Assembly: GCA_003151955.1 (NCBI GenBank)
Contig: PLZB01000099.1
Span: 1 to 35,737, forward strand
Length of the DNA: 35,737 bases
DNA from: Acidimicrobiaceae bacterium
Lineage (GTDB): Bacteria > Actinomycetota > Acidimicrobiia > Acidimicrobiales > UBA8190
Direction: 5' to 3'
Under the pieces are notes generated by a model. It worked only from the letters and a program-made list of their open reading frames with translations, was not told the DNA's origin and ran no database searches. Both the position numbers and the translations under genes were made by a program. Shown in pieces: positions 29,600 to 35,737 of this stretch (position 1 is its first letter; the number at the start of each line of letters is the position of its first letter).

Positions 29600-30223
29600 T
29601 CAGCGGGAGAGGACGGAGCGGGCGACGGACTCGACCTGGGCCAGGGTGGCCTGGGCGGTGATGTCGACGAGCTCGGAGCCGTCAAGGATGAAGATGGCGG
29701 TGGTGGCTACCCCGCTGGAGTTGGTGGCGGCATCGTTGAGGGTGAAGGTGTAGGCGGCGTCGCCGAGGCCGGGAACCGGGGTGGTCGTGACCTTCTGGGC
29801 CTGGGCCTCCGAGTCGGTGACGGACTTCAGGGTGGCGGCGGTGGTCCCCGGGCCGGGGCTGAACACCAGGACCAGGTCGGCGCCGGAGGCGGGATCGGCG
29901 TAGCTGCAGGAGACGGTGCCCGACGAGCTGTTGACGACGGGGGCCGGGTATGTGGATCCGGCTGCGGCGGTGATGGCGGCCCCGGTGGGACAGGTGGCGG
30001 TGACGGCCCGAGCTGCGGTGGTCGACGGGGACGAGGAGGCCGGGGTGGCCGTCGTCGGCGTCGTGGCCCCGGCCGATGGGGAGGAGCTCCCCGACGAGGT
30101 GCAGCCGGCCAGGAGGAGTGCGAGGAGGAGGGGGCCGGCGACGACGGCCCGGGGGCGGATCCGGACCCCGGGGGCCCCGGGGCGGTCGCGAAGGGGGTCG
30201 TTGCGTCCGGGGGTTGTCTCCAT
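29600..30223 (-). CDS. Predicted lipoprotein of unknown function
   Basis: A 207-aa secreted lipoprotein. A basic N-terminus (RIRPR), a hydrophobic stretch and a lipobox LLAG before Cys41 form a class II signal peptide. A Ser/Thr-rich linker follows, then a globular domain with TCPTGAAI, a cysteine in SCSYADPASGADLVLVFS, and VPGLGDAAYTF. The overall plan resembles DUF3558-like actinobacterial lipoproteins, but this is not certain. ATG at 30223 follows AGGAAGG; a longer frame has no such site. It converges on pyrE with 24 bp between stops. Confidence 0.72.
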   Translation of the reverse strand: METTPGRNDPLRDRPGAPGVRIRPRAVVAGPLLLALLLAGCTSSGSSSPSAGATTPTTATPASSSPSTTAARAVTATCPTGAAITAAAGSTYPAPVVNSSSGTVSCSYADPASGADLVLVFSPGPGTTAATLKSVTDSEAQAQKVTTTPVPGLGDAAYTFTLNDAATNSSGVATTAIFILDGSELVDITAQATLAQVESVARSVLSR

Positions 30224-30345
30224 GGGTTCGGGCCTTCCTGTCGGTTGCCCGTGTCGGCGTCGCCCCGGAGAGTGTGCCACCCCGGACCCCGGAGCGGGTC
30301 ATCGGTGCCGTCGGGGACTCCCTGGCAGATGTCGAGGTGAGGTTC

Positions 30346-30351
30346 TATCGT
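30346..30351 (+). promoter_or_regulatory. Candidate -10 (TATCGT) before the gene at 30400
   Basis: TATCGT lies 48 nt before the ATG at 30400, with GGGAGG in between. It sits in the 176-bp gap shared with the divergent lipoprotein gene. No clear -35 is seen. Confidence 0.3.
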
Positions 30352-30399
30352 TCGCCACGACACGGATTCCGGACAGGGATCCCGGACAGGGAGGCGGAC

Positions 30400-30927
30400 A
30401 TGGCAGGAGACTTCGCGGTGGGGGTCCAGGTGGCCATCGGCGATCTGGACCTGCTCTACACGGCCGGGCTGGAGATCGACATCCTGGTCGACCTGACCCA
30501 CAACGCCAACTTCGTCACGGTGGGCGACGACGGTGACGTGATGCAGAAGGGGATCGAGCTCGACGTCCGGATCAGCCGGGGGGCGGCCACCCAGGCCGCC
30601 TGGGACGCCCTGGTGGTGGCGGCTGCCGCCGCCGGAGGGGCCGTCCAGGCCATCGTCAACGGGATGGTGGCCTGGGGTGGGTTCGCCCAGCTGAACCAAC
30701 GGGCCTGCAAGGTGGAGATCCCGACCTTCGCCACCGACATCTTCGATCCGGGATCGCCCCCGGACGCCACCTCGACGATGGCGGTGGCTGCCTGCCTGGC
30801 TGCGGCGGCCGCCTTCGACGCCCTGGACGACTACGAGCGGCAGTGCTTCGGGATGTACCGGAGGGCGGCCAACGGCTCGGTGGCGGCTGTCGAGGCGGCC
30901 CGGGGACCCCGGACCAGGAAGCCCTGA
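30400..30927 (+). CDS. Protein of unknown function
   Basis: A 175-aa soluble protein without signal peptide or long membrane segment. The N-terminal half is beta-like and acidic (GVQVAIGDLDLLYTAGLEID, ILVDLTHNANFVTVGDDGDV). The second half is helical and Ala-rich, with single cysteines in QRACKVEIP, VAACLAA and RQCFGM. No family is recognised. ATG follows GGGAGG by 7 nt, and the long upstream open frame has no coding character. It is 56 bp before the diguanylate cyclase gene on the same strand. Confidence 0.65.
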   Translation: MAGDFAVGVQVAIGDLDLLYTAGLEIDILVDLTHNANFVTVGDDGDVMQKGIELDVRISRGAATQAAWDALVVAAAAAGGAVQAIVNGMVAWGGFAQLNQRACKVEIPTFATDIFDPGSPPDATSTMAVAACLAAAAAFDALDDYERQCFGMYRRAANGSVAAVEAARGPRTRKP

Positions 30928-30972
30928 CCGCCACGGTCGGTGATGCCCCTCAACCGGGGTGCCGGGGGAGTC

Positions 30973-30978
30973 GATAGT
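30973..30978 (+). promoter_or_regulatory. -10-like hexamer GATAGT of the diguanylate cyclase gene
   Basis: GATAGT ends 5 nt before the ATG at 30984. It suggests a leaderless transcript separate from the upstream unknown gene. Confidence 0.35.
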
Positions 30979-30983
30979 GGGGC

Positions 30984-32729
30984 ATGAGGTCTGTGACGAC
31001 GCCGCCCCCGGTCGCGGGCGCCGAGTACGTCCTTCCGCCCCGGTGGCGGGAGCGGGCCGTGGCGTGGTGGATCGGCTCGTCCCTCATGGTCTCGGGGCTG
31101 TCCGTCGCCATCCACGGGCGGACCCTCTTCATCGCCACCCTGGTGATCGCCTCCGGCTTCTGCACCATCCCGGGTCTGGCCCTCTCGGCGCTGCTGGCCC
31201 GGCGCTGCCACCCCGAGCACCGCCTGGTGTGGGTGACCTGTCTGATGGGATTCCGGTTCTTCGTCTTCTGGGGCGTCTCGATGGTGCTCGTCGACATGTC
31301 GGAGGCCGCCGTGGGCGGTGGTGGTTCGCCGGCGGTCTGGTTGGCGGGCCGTGAGTTCGTGGCCGTCTACACCCTGGCCATCGGGGGATTCGCCCTGTGG
31401 GCCAACCGGTGCCCGGCCGCCCGCCGCCCCGACGGGAGTGTGGACTGGAAGATCGGCGACCTGATCACGGCCGGGCTGGCGATGGTGTGCATCGCCCCCG
31501 TCGGAGGCGGGCAGGGACTCCTCCGGCATCTGGCTCCCCTGCTCCCGACCCTGAAAGTGGCGTCCTTCGTCATGGCCAGCCTGGCCGGGGGGTGCTGGCT
31601 GGTGGCGACCCTCCGGCTCATGAGGATCAAGGCCGGGACCCGGTCGTTCTGGGTCGACGCCCTCGACATGGTCGTCTGTGCCGTGGCCCTGGCCGGACCG
31701 GCCCTGATCGTGGTCGGCCCGATGGTCCTGGCCGACCGGGCCGACCAGTGGCTCCTGGCCCCGTTGCTGGAGCTGGCCCTGTTCGTCCCGATGGTCGTCG
31801 GGACCACCATGCTGGCCTTCGCCCGGCTCCCCCGGGGCCAGCGGCGGATCATCGGGGTCATCCTGCTGGTCTTCCTGACGTCGCTGGTCGACATGTGGGC
31901 CCAGATCGTCCAGGTCCTCCACCACTTCACCCTGCTCTCGGCGCCGTTCATCGCCGCCGCCTGCGTCAACTTCGGGTTCATGATGATCATGCCCCTGAGC
32001 GAGACCGGCGAGGCCCCCCGGGGCCTGGACCGGCTGTCCATCGGGGACCAGCTCCGGGGCTGGAACTTCGTCCCGGCCGTCGAGGTGGTGGCGATCGGGG
32101 CGACCATCTGGGCCGCGGCGGTACTCCAGCACCGGCACCGGTGGTCCGTCTGGATCGCCGTGGCCGTCCTGGCCTCGGTCATCGGGCTGACGGTCCTCCG
32201 GAACCTCTACACCATGACCGAGACCCGGTCCCTCAACCGGATGCTGTTCCAGCAGTCGAGGACCGACCCCCTGACGTCGCTCCAGAACCGGAGGGCCCTG
32301 TTCGAGGAGCTCGAGGCCCAGCTGGCCCGCAACGACCGGACCCAGGGGCCGCTCTGCGTGGCCATGATCGACATCGACCGGTTCAAGGAGGTGAACGATC
32401 TCCACGGTCACCAGGCCGGGGACGAGGTCCTGCGGCGGCTGGCCGGCATCATCCGGTCGACGATCCGGCCCTACGACACGGCGGCCCGCTACGGGGGGGA
32501 GGAGTTCTGCATGGTCTTCCCCGACACCGATGTGGTCGAGGCGGGGACGATCGTCGACAGGATCCGGATGATGAGCGCCATCCCGAGCGGGGAGGATGCC
32601 GAGTTCACCTTCTCGGCCGGGATCGCCCAGCGGTTGTCCGGCGAGGAGGTCGACGTCCTGGTCCAGCGGGCCGACGGGGCGCTCTACGAGGCCAAGTCGG
32701 CGGGTCGGGATCGGGTGGTGGTGGCCTGA
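30984..32729 (+). CDS. Membrane-bound diguanylate cyclase
   Basis: Makes cyclic di-GMP from two GTP. The 581-aa protein has about eight to ten transmembrane segments in residues 20-415, a MASE-type membrane sensor region, followed by a GGDEF domain from about 424. The domain opens with RTDPLTSLQNRRALFEEL, has DIDRFKEVNDLHGHQAGDEVL, and the catalytic GGEEF at 504-508. An inhibitory I-site RPYD (495-498) lies exactly five residues before it, so product inhibition is expected. There is no EAL domain. The signal sensed is unknown. Confidence 0.92.
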   Translation: MRSVTTPPPVAGAEYVLPPRWRERAVAWWIGSSLMVSGLSVAIHGRTLFIATLVIASGFCTIPGLALSALLARRCHPEHRLVWVTCLMGFRFFVFWGVSMVLVDMSEAAVGGGGSPAVWLAGREFVAVYTLAIGGFALWANRCPAARRPDGSVDWKIGDLITAGLAMVCIAPVGGGQGLLRHLAPLLPTLKVASFVMASLAGGCWLVATLRLMRIKAGTRSFWVDALDMVVCAVALAGPALIVVGPMVLADRADQWLLAPLLELALFVPMVVGTTMLAFARLPRGQRRIIGVILLVFLTSLVDMWAQIVQVLHHFTLLSAPFIAAACVNFGFMMIMPLSETGEAPRGLDRLSIGDQLRGWNFVPAVEVVAIGATIWAAAVLQHRHRWSVWIAVAVLASVIGLTVLRNLYTMTETRSLNRMLFQQSRTDPLTSLQNRRALFEELEAQLARNDRTQGPLCVAMIDIDRFKEVNDLHGHQAGDEVLRRLAGIIRSTIRPYDTAARYGGEEFCMVFPDTDVVEAGTIVDRIRMMSAIPSGEDAEFTFSAGIAQRLSGEEVDVLVQRADGALYEAKSAGRDRVVVA

Positions 32730-32750
32730 CCGGCGGCCGTGGCGTCGCTG

Positions 32751-32756
32751 TACGCT
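32751..32756 (+). promoter_or_regulatory. Candidate -10 (TACGCT) before the gene at 32807
   Basis: TACGCT lies 50 nt before the GTG at 32807, with GGAGG in the leader. It is the same hexamer as for gpmA. Confidence 0.35.
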
Positions 32757-32806
32757 GAGCCTCCCTCCCGCTGGTCGGTTGGCGCAGGGAGTCGAGGAGG
32801 ACGGGC

Positions 32807-33337
32807 GTGTTCGGAGACCGGAAGGACCAGGAGGATCAGGCTCCCCCGGCTCCGGCGGCTGCCGACCCCGCTCCCGCGGCTCCAGCGGCCTCCGACACCG
32901 GCTCGATGGCGGAGTTCGGGGACCGGCTCCTGGCCATGGGCCAGCTGGTGATGTCCCTGACCGGGGGTGGCTCGGGGACGGCCACGATCACGGCCGTGGA
33001 GGAGGTCTTCCACAACGACATGGCCACCGAGTTCCAGGTGACGGGGGATGTCCTCCCGGACGGGGGAGAGCCCTTCGAGGCCAGCTTCCCCGTCTTCCGC
33101 CAGGGACTCCAGGGCGCCCCCGAGGTGGGGGGGACCTTCCAGGTCCTCTTCGATCCCAACGACCACAGCCGGGTGGCCAAGCTCCCGGACATCCAGGCTC
33201 GGAAGGCGCAGTCCACCCCGTGGGTGGTGCCCGACCACTGTCCCGAGTGCGGCGCCGTGGTCGACCAGTCGGTGGCGTCGATGGCCGCCCACCCCACCTG
33301 CCCGTTCTGCCAGAACCCGCTGCCCTGCCACCGGTAG
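32807..33337 (+). CDS. Small protein with a beta-barrel-like domain and a C-terminal zinc ribbon
   Basis: A 176-aa protein. After a 35-residue Pro/Ala/Asp-rich start comes a segment (about 55-125) with GTATITAVEE, a VTGDVLPDGGEPFEASFPVFRQ-like strand set, and GTFQVLFDPNDHSRVAKLPD, which resembles the small OB/barrel domain found in actinobacterial DUF3592/SHOCT-type proteins. The last 35 residues hold CPECG and CPFCQ, a likely zinc ribbon. No membrane segment is present. GTG at 32807 follows GGAGG. Function is unknown. Confidence 0.7.
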   Translation: MFGDRKDQEDQAPPAPAAADPAPAAPAASDTGSMAEFGDRLLAMGQLVMSLTGGGSGTATITAVEEVFHNDMATEFQVTGDVLPDGGEPFEASFPVFRQGLQGAPEVGGTFQVLFDPNDHSRVAKLPDIQARKAQSTPWVVPDHCPECGAVVDQSVASMAAHPTCPFCQNPLPCHR

Positions 33338-33432
33338 TCGGGGCTCGGGACCTCATCGAGGCGGTCCTGGGGAGCTGACGCGGGGGGGAACCAGGAGGCC
33401 TGGTCGAACGTCGACCGCCGGCTGTCTGCAAC

Positions 33433-33723
33433 GTGATGTGTGTGACGCCCGGCGTCGACTTCACCGTCAGGGCCCTTCTGGTGGACGGCCCCCTGGACGT
33501 CCGGGCCTGCGTGGGCGGGTCGTGTCGGACGTGGACGGCGGAGGCTGCCACCGCGGAGGAGGTACTCCCCGTACGAGACTTCCCCTCGACGGCTTCCGCC
33601 ACCCTGGAGGTCAGCACGGTCGGGGGTCGGGTCCTGGCCGACGGCACGGTCCGGGTCAGGGGTCGGCCTCCGCCCCGCCCCCTGCCACTGCCCGGTCGAT
33701 CCGGTCGTGGCCGCCGGGCCTGA
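33433..33723 (+). CDS. Small cysteine-containing protein of unknown function
   Basis: A 96-aa candidate. The frame has protein-like character: VDFTVRALLVDGPLDVRACV, then GGSCRTWT, and two strands ATLEVSTVGGRVLADGTVRV, forming a small beta-sandwich-like unit with a Cys pair (RACVGGSC) that could make a disulfide. The last 20 residues are Pro/Arg/Gly-rich. The start is uncertain among GTG 33433, ATG 33436 and GTG 33442, and no Shine-Dalgarno sequence is seen. No signal peptide is visible. Confidence 0.45.
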   Translation: MMCVTPGVDFTVRALLVDGPLDVRACVGGSCRTWTAEAATAEEVLPVRDFPSTASATLEVSTVGGRVLADGTVRVRGRPPPRPLPLPGRSGRGRRA

Positions 33724-33754
33724 CGGGACGGTGACCGTTCAGACCTGACGGGGT

Positions 33755-33806
33755 CGGCCCCGCCCCCCGGACCTCCGGAGCGCGGAGGATGCAGAGGGCG
33801 GGGCCG
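33755..33806. terminator. Two-part GC hairpin between convergent genes
   Basis: The outer stem CGGCCCCGCCC (33755-33765) pairs perfectly with GGGCGGGGCCG (33796-33806). Inside it, CCTCCG (33773-33778 region) pairs with CGGAGG. The structure sits between the convergent genes ending at 33723 and 33818, so it can stop transcription from both sides. There is no T-tract. Confidence 0.5.
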
Positions 33807-33817
33807 TCCGTCGGAGG

Positions 33818-34759
33818 TCAGCTGTGGTACTCGTTGGCGCAGAGGGCCTGGACACCGGACGGGTCCGCCGGCCGCTGGAGGAGGGAGACGTCCTGATGGC
33901 CGAGGCCGTCGTACCAGTAGGCCTCGAGCGCCGGGTACTTGTCCACGGCGGCGCCGAACGGCTCCCAGGTTTCGGCCTTCAGGGCCCCCTGGTCCGTCCA
34001 GAGGTGGAAGCCGACGTCGATGGCGCAGTTGTAGGGGGCGGGGGCGCTGAGCGGCCCGATCCTCGACCAGGCGTTCTTGGCGCTCAGGAGGAGGTAGATG
34101 TCGATCCGGCCGCCTGCTCCGGTCACCACCGTCGACCGGAACCCGTTCGTGTCGGGATCACCGATGGTGGTCGAGAAGGGCTCGGCGTCGCGGCAGGGGG
34201 TGTAGCTCGGTGTGCTCCCCGGTCCGAGGATGGCCAGGTGGAGATCGACGCAGCTGTCGTTCATGTAGATCTGTCCCGATCCTGAAGCAAAGTCGAGCTG
34301 AATCGACATCCGGCTGGCGAAGGCGTCGGTGGTCGGATCCGGCCCCCGGTTGTCGCCGACCCCGGAGATCTCGGCCGCGCCCAGAAATGGGCTCACCAAT
34401 TTGGCCGCGGAGATGATCCAGCTGGTCGGCTCGGGCAGCCACGGATCCGGGATGTAGGCGTTGATTCGGACCTTGCCGAGCGCCGCCGCGGTGGGGATGG
34501 AGAAGCTCGCCAGCCGGCCCCTGGCGTGCATTCCGGAGTTGGCCACGACGAAGGACTGGGGATAGCTGGCGGAGGTGTCCGGGGTGATCTGCCCGAAGAC
34601 GAAGGCCGGGGCGGTGGTGTTGCAGGCCGACATCAGGAGGCCGGCACCGACCATCAGGGCGGAGACCGGGATGAGGCTGCGTCGGAGCCCGCGCCGGGAC
34701 GGGCCGGATGACCCTCCCCGTTCCGTCTGAGCCGTCCGCCGACGTTGTTGTGCACGCAT
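33818..34759 (-). CDS. Predicted secreted lipoprotein of unknown function
   Basis: A 313-aa protein. It has a long Arg-rich N-terminus, a hydrophobic core (SLIPVSALMVGAGLLMSAC) and a lipobox-like MSA before Cys46. The mature part is beta-rich with WLPEPTSWIISAAKLVS, IYMNDSCVDLHLAILGPG and YNCAIDVGFHLWTDQG. Its cysteines may form disulfides. I do not recognise the family. The ATG at 34759 follows AAAGGTGAG; the GTG nine bases upstream lies inside that site. Its promoter region is the 283-bp divergent gap up to 35042. Confidence 0.65.
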   Translation of the reverse strand: MRAQQRRRTAQTERGGSSGPSRRGLRRSLIPVSALMVGAGLLMSACNTTAPAFVFGQITPDTSASYPQSFVVANSGMHARGRLASFSIPTAAALGKVRINAYIPDPWLPEPTSWIISAAKLVSPFLGAAEISGVGDNRGPDPTTDAFASRMSIQLDFASGSGQIYMNDSCVDLHLAILGPGSTPSYTPCRDAEPFSTTIGDPDTNGFRSTVVTGAGGRIDIYLLLSAKNAWSRIGPLSAPAPYNCAIDVGFHLWTDQGALKAETWEPFGAAVDKYPALEAYWYDGLGHQDVSLLQRPADPSGVQALCANEYHS

Positions 34760-34936
34760 GATTCTCACCTTTCGCTGTTGGGTCAGCGGGACCGCCGCCC
34801 GAGGGGATCGGGCCGCCGGGAAGCTCCCGGAATCTCGCTAACAGGGGTATGAGCGAATACACTCACAGACTTGTGGACGAGAATCAAGAGGGCATGGTGG
34901 GCTGGGGCCGTCAGAAGTACCCGGGTTCGAGGGTGG

Positions 34937-34957
34937 AACTCCCGTCGCCCCGGAGTT
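34937..34957. repeat. Hairpin in the divergent gap 34760-35042
   Basis: AACTCC (34937-34942), 9-nt loop, GGAGTT (34952-34957). Just before it, GGGTTCGA (34923-34930) looks like a tRNA T-loop, but no full tRNA fold can be made. The rest of this 283-bp gap holds no convincing gene. A 62-codon frame (34849-35037) is present but unsupported. Confidence 0.3.
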
Positions 34958-35029
34958 GGACGACTGATCGGGGCTTGCGACCGGTCCGGTATCCGGCACG
35001 GAACCTCCTTCGCTCAGCAGGTCCATCGG

Positions 35030-35035
35030 TAGTCT
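35030..35035 (+). promoter_or_regulatory. -10 hexamer TAGTCT before the gene at 35043 (leaderless)
   Basis: TAGTCT is followed by 7 nt and ATG at 35043. No Shine-Dalgarno sequence is present. Confidence 0.45.
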
Positions 35036-35042
35036 GATCACG

Positions 35043-35516
35043 ATGCGGGAGCGAATGATCGGCTATGCCGTGAGGCACCCGCTCCCACCGTTCGTTGTGC
35101 TGATGCTCGCCACGGCCGGCTGCTTCGGTTTCGGGGTGTGGCGGCTTGCGACAGAACTCGGCAAACCCAGCACCTCACCGGTCCTGATCGTGCCGGTGGT
35201 CATCGTGGCGGTGGTCTCCGGCCTCGTCTTCTCGTCCATGTTCAGAACGGCCGGGCGAGCCTGGAGCGTCGCCTCTCAGGGCGTGTTGGCCGTCCTCGCC
35301 TGCTTTGCCGCGCTGCCCAGACGGTCCGGTCAGGCGTTTCCGCAACCGGCGTGGATGCAGGTGGCCGGTGCGTCGTTCTGGGTGACGTTCGCGGTGGTGA
35401 TGGTGGTCAACCGCATCCGCAACAGGGGTTGGCAGTCCTTCTGGGGTAGGACTGCCGAAGACGGGGCCTCTCGGCGGGGCCAACGACGGCCCAGCTCTTG
35501 GCGGTCCGGACGGTGA
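35043..35516 (+). CDS. Small membrane protein of unknown function
   Basis: A 157-aa frame. It has three to four hydrophobic segments, about 16-34 (PFVVLMLATAGCFGFGVW), 46-64 (VLIVPVVIVAVVSGLVFSS), 78-92 (SQGVLAVLACFAAL) and 104-121 (WMQVAGASFWVTFAVVMVV). The end, after NRIRNRGWQSFWGR, is Arg/Ser-rich, lies over an inverted repeat and overlaps a nucleotidyltransferase remnant on the other strand. The natural end of the protein may therefore have been altered. No family is recognised. Confidence 0.55.
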   Translation: MRERMIGYAVRHPLPPFVVLMLATAGCFGFGVWRLATELGKPSTSPVLIVPVVIVAVVSGLVFSSMFRTAGRAWSVASQGVLAVLACFAALPRRSGQAFPQPAWMQVAGASFWVTFAVVMVVNRIRNRGWQSFWGRTAEDGASRRGQRRPSSWRSGR

Positions 35517-35670
35517 TCTGAGCGGGGAGGCCGAGGCGGTCCTCGGCCCGATCAGCGGCGGCGTCGAGGGCCTCCCGGGAGGGCGACCCGATGACGAGGA
35601 TGTCGATATGTCTTCTTTGGACGCGTCCGGGGCGGATGAGCTGCTTCGATCTGGCACGACCACGATCCAA
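35407..35670 (-). pseudogene. Remnant of a nucleotidyltransferase-domain gene
   Basis: The minus-strand frame encodes HIDILVIGSPSREALDAAAD and then RAEDRLGLPAQITVRTAKSW, which matches the core of the MNT-type nucleotidyltransferases that in actinobacteria often follow an ArsR-like winged helix (pattern DIDVLVVGDPDRDALY...). The upstream GSW catalytic motif is missing in this frame, though a GSW occurs in another frame about 20 codons upstream. The sequence after AKSW loses resemblance. This suggests frameshifts and truncation. The frame opens with TTG and no ribosome site. The overlap with the plus-strand membrane gene supports decay of one of the two. Confidence 0.4.
35431..35456. repeat. 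Perfect 9-bp inverted repeat
   Basis: GGCAGTCCT (35431-35439), 8-nt loop, AGGACTGCC (35448-35456). A strong hairpin near the end of the membrane gene. It could be a terminator, a mobile-repeat scar or an operator. Confidence 0.6.
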
Positions 35671-35690
35671 TCTGGCTCGTATCTGGCACG
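35649..35690. repeat. Three copies of a 10-bp direct repeat
   Basis: ATCTGGCACG at 35649-35658 and 35681-35690, and ATCTGGCTCG at 35670-35679. Spacings between starts are 21 and 11 bp, about two turns and one turn of helix. They lie at the upstream edge of the nucleotidyltransferase remnant. Confidence 0.5.
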
Positions 35691-35717
35691 GCGCCGGACC
35701 CCGGGAAGCACAAAGTC

Positions 35718-35737
35718 CAGGTCAACCTCCTGACCTG
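35718..35737. repeat. 7-bp inverted repeat at the window edge
   Basis: CAGGTCA (35718-35724), 6 nt, TGACCTG (35731-35737). It ends exactly at the window border, so it may extend further. Function is unclear. Confidence 0.35.

Noticed and set aside
33390..33404. ACCAGG-AGG-CCTGGT palindrome
   Set aside because: A 3-nt loop with 6-bp stem in GC-rich DNA is easily found by chance and has no placement that decides a function.
34849..34866. HAIR-like dyad TGAG-N8-CTCA in the lipoprotein promoter region
   Set aside because: Spacing is one base off and the outer bases do not match the HspR consensus.
34849..35037. A 62-aa frame in the divergent gap
   Set aside because: No ribosome site, no hydrophobic or domain pattern, and unconvincing composition.

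Overview
The window is GC-rich, almost fully coding chromosomal DNA of an actinobacterium. The evidence is a dnaK-grpE-dnaJ-hspR-clpB operon led by a HAIR operator, a GlnR-like box in front of amt-glnB, a bifunctional-type Dcd, a PurS/PurQ/small-PurL purine set, and frequent GTG starts. Several conserved unknowns and the promoter style suggest a deep lineage such as Acidimicrobiia rather than Mycobacterium or Streptomyces. That placement is inference. I see no rRNA, prophage, insertion sequence or CRISPR.

Layout. 1-5.6 kb: a tRNA-Gly (minus strand), dcd, a membrane Fe-S oxidoreductase, then on the minus strand a membrane-anchored SurA/PpiC-like protein and a lone cyclic-nucleotide-binding domain protein, followed by a membrane protein. 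5.6-8.6 kb: ammonium transporter and PII protein, convergent with gpmA. 8.6-15.4 kb: the heat-shock operon, in which chaperones (DnaK, GrpE, DnaJ), disaggregase (ClpB) and repressor (HspR) are made together. 15.4-16.4 kb: a DUF3592-like membrane protein. 16.5-29.6 kb: a nucleotide-synthesis cluster, purA-purD-purB-purC-purS-purQ, two small unknown genes, purL, a PHP phosphoesterase on the minus strand, purF-purM-pyrE. It covers most of IMP synthesis (PurF, D, SQL, M, C, B), the first AMP-branch step (PurA) and one UMP step (PyrE). PurN/T, PurE/K and PurH are not in the window. 29.6-35.7 kb: a less conserved stretch with two lipoproteins, a diguanylate cyclase with an intact I-site, small unknown proteins, and at the right edge a decayed nucleotidyltransferase remnant with short repeats.

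Regulation read from sequence. A HAIR operator overlaps the dnaK promoter. Four half-sites spaced 11 bp apart precede amt, as in GlnR boxes. At least eight genes have a TANNNT-type -10 hexamer 5-8 nt before the start codon, which predicts leaderless mRNAs. Others have clear Shine-Dalgarno sequences. Translational overlaps (ATGA/GTGA) couple dnaK/grpE, purD/purB, purS/purQ and purM/pyrE.

No wholly new system is evident. The items most worth a second look are the leaderless promoter pattern, the two unknown genes inside the purine cluster, the GlnR-type box, and the decayed right edge.
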